From an uncultured Blautia sp. (GTDB lineage Bacteria > Bacillota > Clostridia > Lachnospirales > Lachnospiraceae), in assembly GCA_900541345.1 (NCBI GenBank), contig UQJE01000054.1:1-17481 (forward strand): a stretch of DNA of 17,481 nt, given 5' to 3'. Of the stretch, positions 15,704-17,481 are shown one piece after another (positions within the stretch are counted from its first letter, which is position 1; the number at the start of each line of letters is the position of its first letter). The notes below the pieces were generated by a model, which was given only the letters and a program-made list of their open reading frames with translations, was not told the origin of the DNA and did not search any database. A program made the translations under genes and the position numbers.

Positions 15704-16168
15704 TTATCGGAATATCCAAGTCTCCTCGCTTAACCCTCTTCCTGTAAGATACTGGTAAGCAGATTTTCCACCTTCTCTTCTTAACTGATAATAAAAATAC
15801 TGGGCTGCTTTCTTATTAATTTCCAGTAGCAGGGCTTTTCGCTCTGCTTTTTCCTTCGCTTCTCTGGAATATTCTATTTTGGGAAGCTCCACCCCTGCCC
15901 TCTGTGCGAGATAAGAAAGCGCTTCCCCAAATGTATAATTTTCATATTCCATAACAAAATTAAATACGTTTCCTCCTGCTCCGCATCCAAAACAGTAATA
16001 CATCTGTTTTGCAGGCGTCACAGAAAAAGAAGGCGTTTTTTCATTATGAAACGGACAGAGGCCAAAGTAAGAACTTCCTTTTCTTGTAAGTTTTACATAT
16101 TGAGACACTACGTCCACAATATCGTTTTTCGTCCGTACTTCTTCAATCACATCGTCCGAATACCGCAT
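15704..16168 (-). CDS. dnaG: DNA primase, N-terminal fragment (zinc-binding domain)
   Basis: 154 residues as read, of which 1-148 match primase and the last six (TWIFR and its neighbour) are out of frame. The CHC2 zinc ribbon is complete: Cys38, His41 (LCPFHNEKTPSFSV), Cys59 and Cys62 (YYCFGCGAGGNVF). It recognises single-stranded DNA templates for primer start. The beginning of the RNA polymerase domain follows (about 105-148). AAGGAGGA lies six bases before the ATG, and the gene starts 37 bp after the end of dgt. Alone this fragment lacks the TOPRIM catalytic centre. Confidence 0.8.
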   Translation of the reverse strand: MRYSDDVIEEVRTKNDIVDVVSQYVKLTRKGSSYFGLCPFHNEKTPSFSVTPAKQMYYCFGCGAGGNVFNFVMEYENYTFGEALSYLAQRAGVELPKIEYSREAKEKAERKALLLEINKKAAQYFYYQLRREGGKSAYQYLTGRGLSEETWIFR

Positions 16169-16205
16169 CTGCCTTCCTCCTTTGCCAGAAATTCCCCTCC
16201 TCTGT

Positions 16206-17222
16206 TTAATAAACAGACCAGCCGGAAGGGATATAAATTTCCCGGAATTTTTCCATAGAATACTGATCCGTCATTCCGGAAAGATAATCACAGACAACCT
16301 GAGATTTTTTCTCTCCTTTTTCTGTAATCAGCTCCCTGTATTCTCTGGACATGGCTTCCGGGTGCTCAATATAATACTCATAAAGCTCCGTCAGCATTTT
16401 GATGGCTTTCTGTTCTTCCTTCTTTGCAAGAGGATTCTCGTACACATCCTGAAACATAATGCTCCGAATATCCATAAGTCCCTCTTCAATCTCGGGCGCC
16501 ATCTGGATTGTTTCTTTATTTATGCTGTTTTCAATAATACTATGTACAAATGTGTTCAGCCGCTCCTTCGTAGTATATCCAAGAAGCGTACGAAGAGTAA
16601 TTGGGATATCATCCTCCGTAATAATGCCAGCCCTCTGTGCATCGTCCATATCATGATGAATATATGCAATTTTATCAGAGAAACGTACCACCTGTCCTTC
16701 CAGCGTAGACGGGCTTCCACTTGTTCTGTGATTTCGGATTCCATCCCGAACTTCCCATGTAAGATTTAATCCCATTCCACTTTTTTCCAGAACCTCCACA
16801 ACCCGCACACTCTGTTTATAATGGGCAAAACCTTCCGGGTGGATTTCATTGAGAGCCCGTTCTCCGGAATGCCCAAAAGGCGTATGTCCCAGGTCATGTC
16901 CTAGAGCAATTGCCTCCACCAGATCCTCATTTAAACGAAGCGCCTTCGCTATGGTTCTTGCTATCTGCGAAACCTCCAACGTATGAGTAAGACGATTTCT
17001 GTAATGATCTCCCTGGGGTGCCAGAAAAACCTGGGTCTTATCTTTCAGACGGCGAAATGCCTTGCTGTGAAGAATCCTGTCCCTGTCTCTCTGAAAAGCT
17101 GTCCTCATATCGCATTCTTCCTCCGGATGTTCCCGTCCTATAGAATCTGCACTGCATACAGCATAAGGGCTTAACATCTGTTTCTCTCTGAATTCAATAC
17201 TTTCTCTTATATTAGCACTCAT
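16206..17222 (-). CDS. dgt: Deoxyguanosinetriphosphate triphosphohydrolase-like protein (HD domain)
   Basis: 338 residues from the ATG at 17222, which has TGGAGGAAG eight bases upstream; a GTG five codons earlier overlaps that ribosome binding site and is rejected. The dGTPase-like motif RDRDRILHSKAFRRLKDKTQV (45-65) is followed by the HD metal ligands: His80 (RLTHTLEVSQIAR), His109-Asp110 (ALGHDLGHTPFGHSGE) and Asp183 (RFSDKIAYIHHD). Such enzymes split dNTPs to deoxynucleoside and triphosphate. The length fits the Firmicutes dGTPase-like group rather than the ~500-residue E. coli Dgt, and the preferred dNTP cannot be told. As the first gene before dnaG and rpoD it links dNTP pools to replication genes. 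Confidence 0.93.
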   Translation of the reverse strand: MSANIRESIEFREKQMLSPYAVCSADSIGREHPEEECDMRTAFQRDRDRILHSKAFRRLKDKTQVFLAPQGDHYRNRLTHTLEVSQIARTIAKALRLNEDLVEAIALGHDLGHTPFGHSGERALNEIHPEGFAHYKQSVRVVEVLEKSGMGLNLTWEVRDGIRNHRTSGSPSTLEGQVVRFSDKIAYIHHDMDDAQRAGIITEDDIPITLRTLLGYTTKERLNTFVHSIIENSINKETIQMAPEIEEGLMDIRSIMFQDVYENPLAKKEEQKAIKMLTELYEYYIEHPEAMSREYRELITEKGEKKSQVVCDYLSGMTDQYSMEKFREIYIPSGWSVY

Positions 17223-17270
17223 AGCATCTTCCTCCACAGACTGACAAAACTGCTCTTCATAAACCCTCTC

Positions 17271-17300
17271 ATATTAAGTATATTCTACACAAAATTTCAA
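17271..17300 (-). promoter_or_regulatory. Possible promoter of the dgt-dnaG-rpoD operon
   Basis: On the minus strand TTGAAA (17295-17300) and TAATAT (17271-17276) lie 18 bp apart, about 50 bp before the dgt start. The -10 match is only four of six, and alternative boxes (TATACT, TAGAAT) lie nearby without a good -35, so the exact promoter is uncertain. The operon must start in this gap because the tRNA gene beyond it faces the other way. Confidence 0.35.
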
Positions 17301-17357
17301 ATTCCTCTTTTTTTCAAAAAAAACTCGAAAATTTTTTAATTTTTTTTCAAAAAGGTG

Positions 17358-17386
17358 TTGACTTTCTCTTTTTCTTTTGATATACT
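17358..17386 (+). promoter_or_regulatory. Strong promoter of tRNA-Leu
   Basis: TTGACT (17358-17363) and TATACT (17381-17386) are 17 bp apart, with TG one base upstream of the -10 box (extended -10). The 55 bases before the -35 box are runs of A and T, the layout of an UP element. Transcription would start near 17393, about 44 nt before the tRNA, leaving a 5' leader for RNase P to remove. Confidence 0.88.
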
Positions 17387-17436
17387 CTCATTTGTCGCGA
17401 GGGAACAGCAAAAAACATCCCGAAGAAATGCGATAT

Positions 17437-17481
17437 GCGGAAGTGTCGGAACTGGCAGACGAGCAAGACTAAGGATCTTGT
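17437..17481 (+). tRNA. tRNA-Leu(AAG), 5' part, cut by the window end
   Basis: GCGGAAG at 17437-17443 is the 5' acceptor strand, followed by a leucine-type D arm (TGTCGGAACTGGCAGACGAG). The anticodon stem CAAGA/TCTTG (17464-17468 and 17476-17480) encloses the loop CTAAGGA, placing anticodon AAG at 17471-17473, which reads CUU and, if A34 becomes inosine, CUC and CUA. The variable arm, T arm and 3' end lie beyond the window. Confidence 0.92.

Larger units (their letters stand above)
14392..16168 (-). pseudogene. dnaG: DNA primase gene broken by a frameshift (two fragments)
   Basis: Taken together the two fragments would encode an intact primase of about 590-600 residues. The N-terminal part reads in one frame to 15722, ending with the family motif RGLSEE. 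The rest continues in a different frame from 15720 as LGYSDKYSDDLYKYMKAKGYSDE. Primases normally have about six residues between these motifs (compare the B. subtilis segment RGFTKELINEFQIGY, quoted from memory). Here one base (15721) stands in for the expected 18, so about 17 nt seem to be missing. The upstream frame stops at TAA 15704-15706. DnaG is normally essential, so this is either an assembly or sequencing fault, a real lesion with residual function, or, less likely, a working split gene. All key motifs on both sides are intact, so the change is recent. Confidence 0.8.

Noticed and set aside
15704..15729. Programmed +1 ribosomal frameshift joining the two dnaG frames
   Set aside because: The two frames overlap by only 26 bases, there is no recognisable slippery site, and a simple +1 shift would still leave about six conserved residues missing. 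A deletion or assembly fault explains more.
1..17481. CRISPR array, insertion sequence, prophage or defence genes
   Set aside because: I found no regularly spaced repeats, transposase or integrase motifs or terminal inverted repeats; all larger frames are housekeeping or conserved hypothetical genes.

Overview
This is an ordinary-looking chromosomal core segment, almost certainly from a Gram-positive anaerobe of the Clostridia and most likely a Lachnospiraceae member (Blautia/Dorea/Mediterraneibacter type). The grounds are the dgt-dnaG-rpoD-trmK-nif3 gene order, a TGS/ThrRS-like uridine kinase fusion, a chorismate mutase-prephenate dehydratase fusion, strong AAGGAGG-type ribosome binding sites, TTGAAA/TATAAT-type promoters and moderate-to-low GC. 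The species is inferred from gene content, not from a database match.

Layout. Positions 1-34 hold the 3' end of a tRNA, followed by an intrinsic terminator. Positions 93-7661 hold a five-gene minus-strand operon read from a strong promoter at 7629-7657: folC, pheA, a DUF815-type AAA ATPase, a Ppx/GppA phosphatase with a C-terminal HD domain, and ppk1. It ends at a perfect 12-bp hairpin (93-124). Most junctions overlap or are only a few bases long. Positions 7713-9530 run on the plus strand: a small PF06541-like membrane protein, then pyrB-pyrI with its own promoter overlapping the preceding stop codon. A 15-bp bidirectional terminator (9542-9591) separates pyrI from the convergent RNase P RNA gene rnpB (about 9622-9975, minus), whose ends pair as helix P1. 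Positions 10017-17222 form a second minus-strand operon: dgt, dnaG (broken), rpoD, trmK, a Nif3-family gene, and a nucleoside kinase with ThrRS-like N-terminal domains. It runs up to the rnpB promoter with no terminator in between. At the right edge a near-consensus promoter drives a tRNA-Leu(AAG) truncated by the window.

Functionally the first operon joins folate polyglutamylation, phenylalanine synthesis and polyphosphate turnover (Ppk1 makes polyP, Ppx would degrade it). The plus-strand unit makes aspartate transcarbamoylase. The second operon resembles the macromolecular synthesis operon (primase and sigma factor), with dNTP hydrolysis, tRNA m1A22 methylation and a pyrimidine kinase, followed by RNase P RNA.

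The most notable observation is that dnaG, normally essential, is split by a frameshift. The two halves rejoin at position 15721 with about 17 nt missing relative to the family, which looks like a small deletion or an assembly fault. Other points worth a look are a Ppx whose usual active-site motif residues are substituted (Glu to Gln, Asn to Tyr), a uridine kinase carrying a ThrRS-editing-like domain without its editing residues, and an A34 leucine tRNA. I see no mobile element, CRISPR array, phage gene or defence system, and no clearly new multi-gene system.
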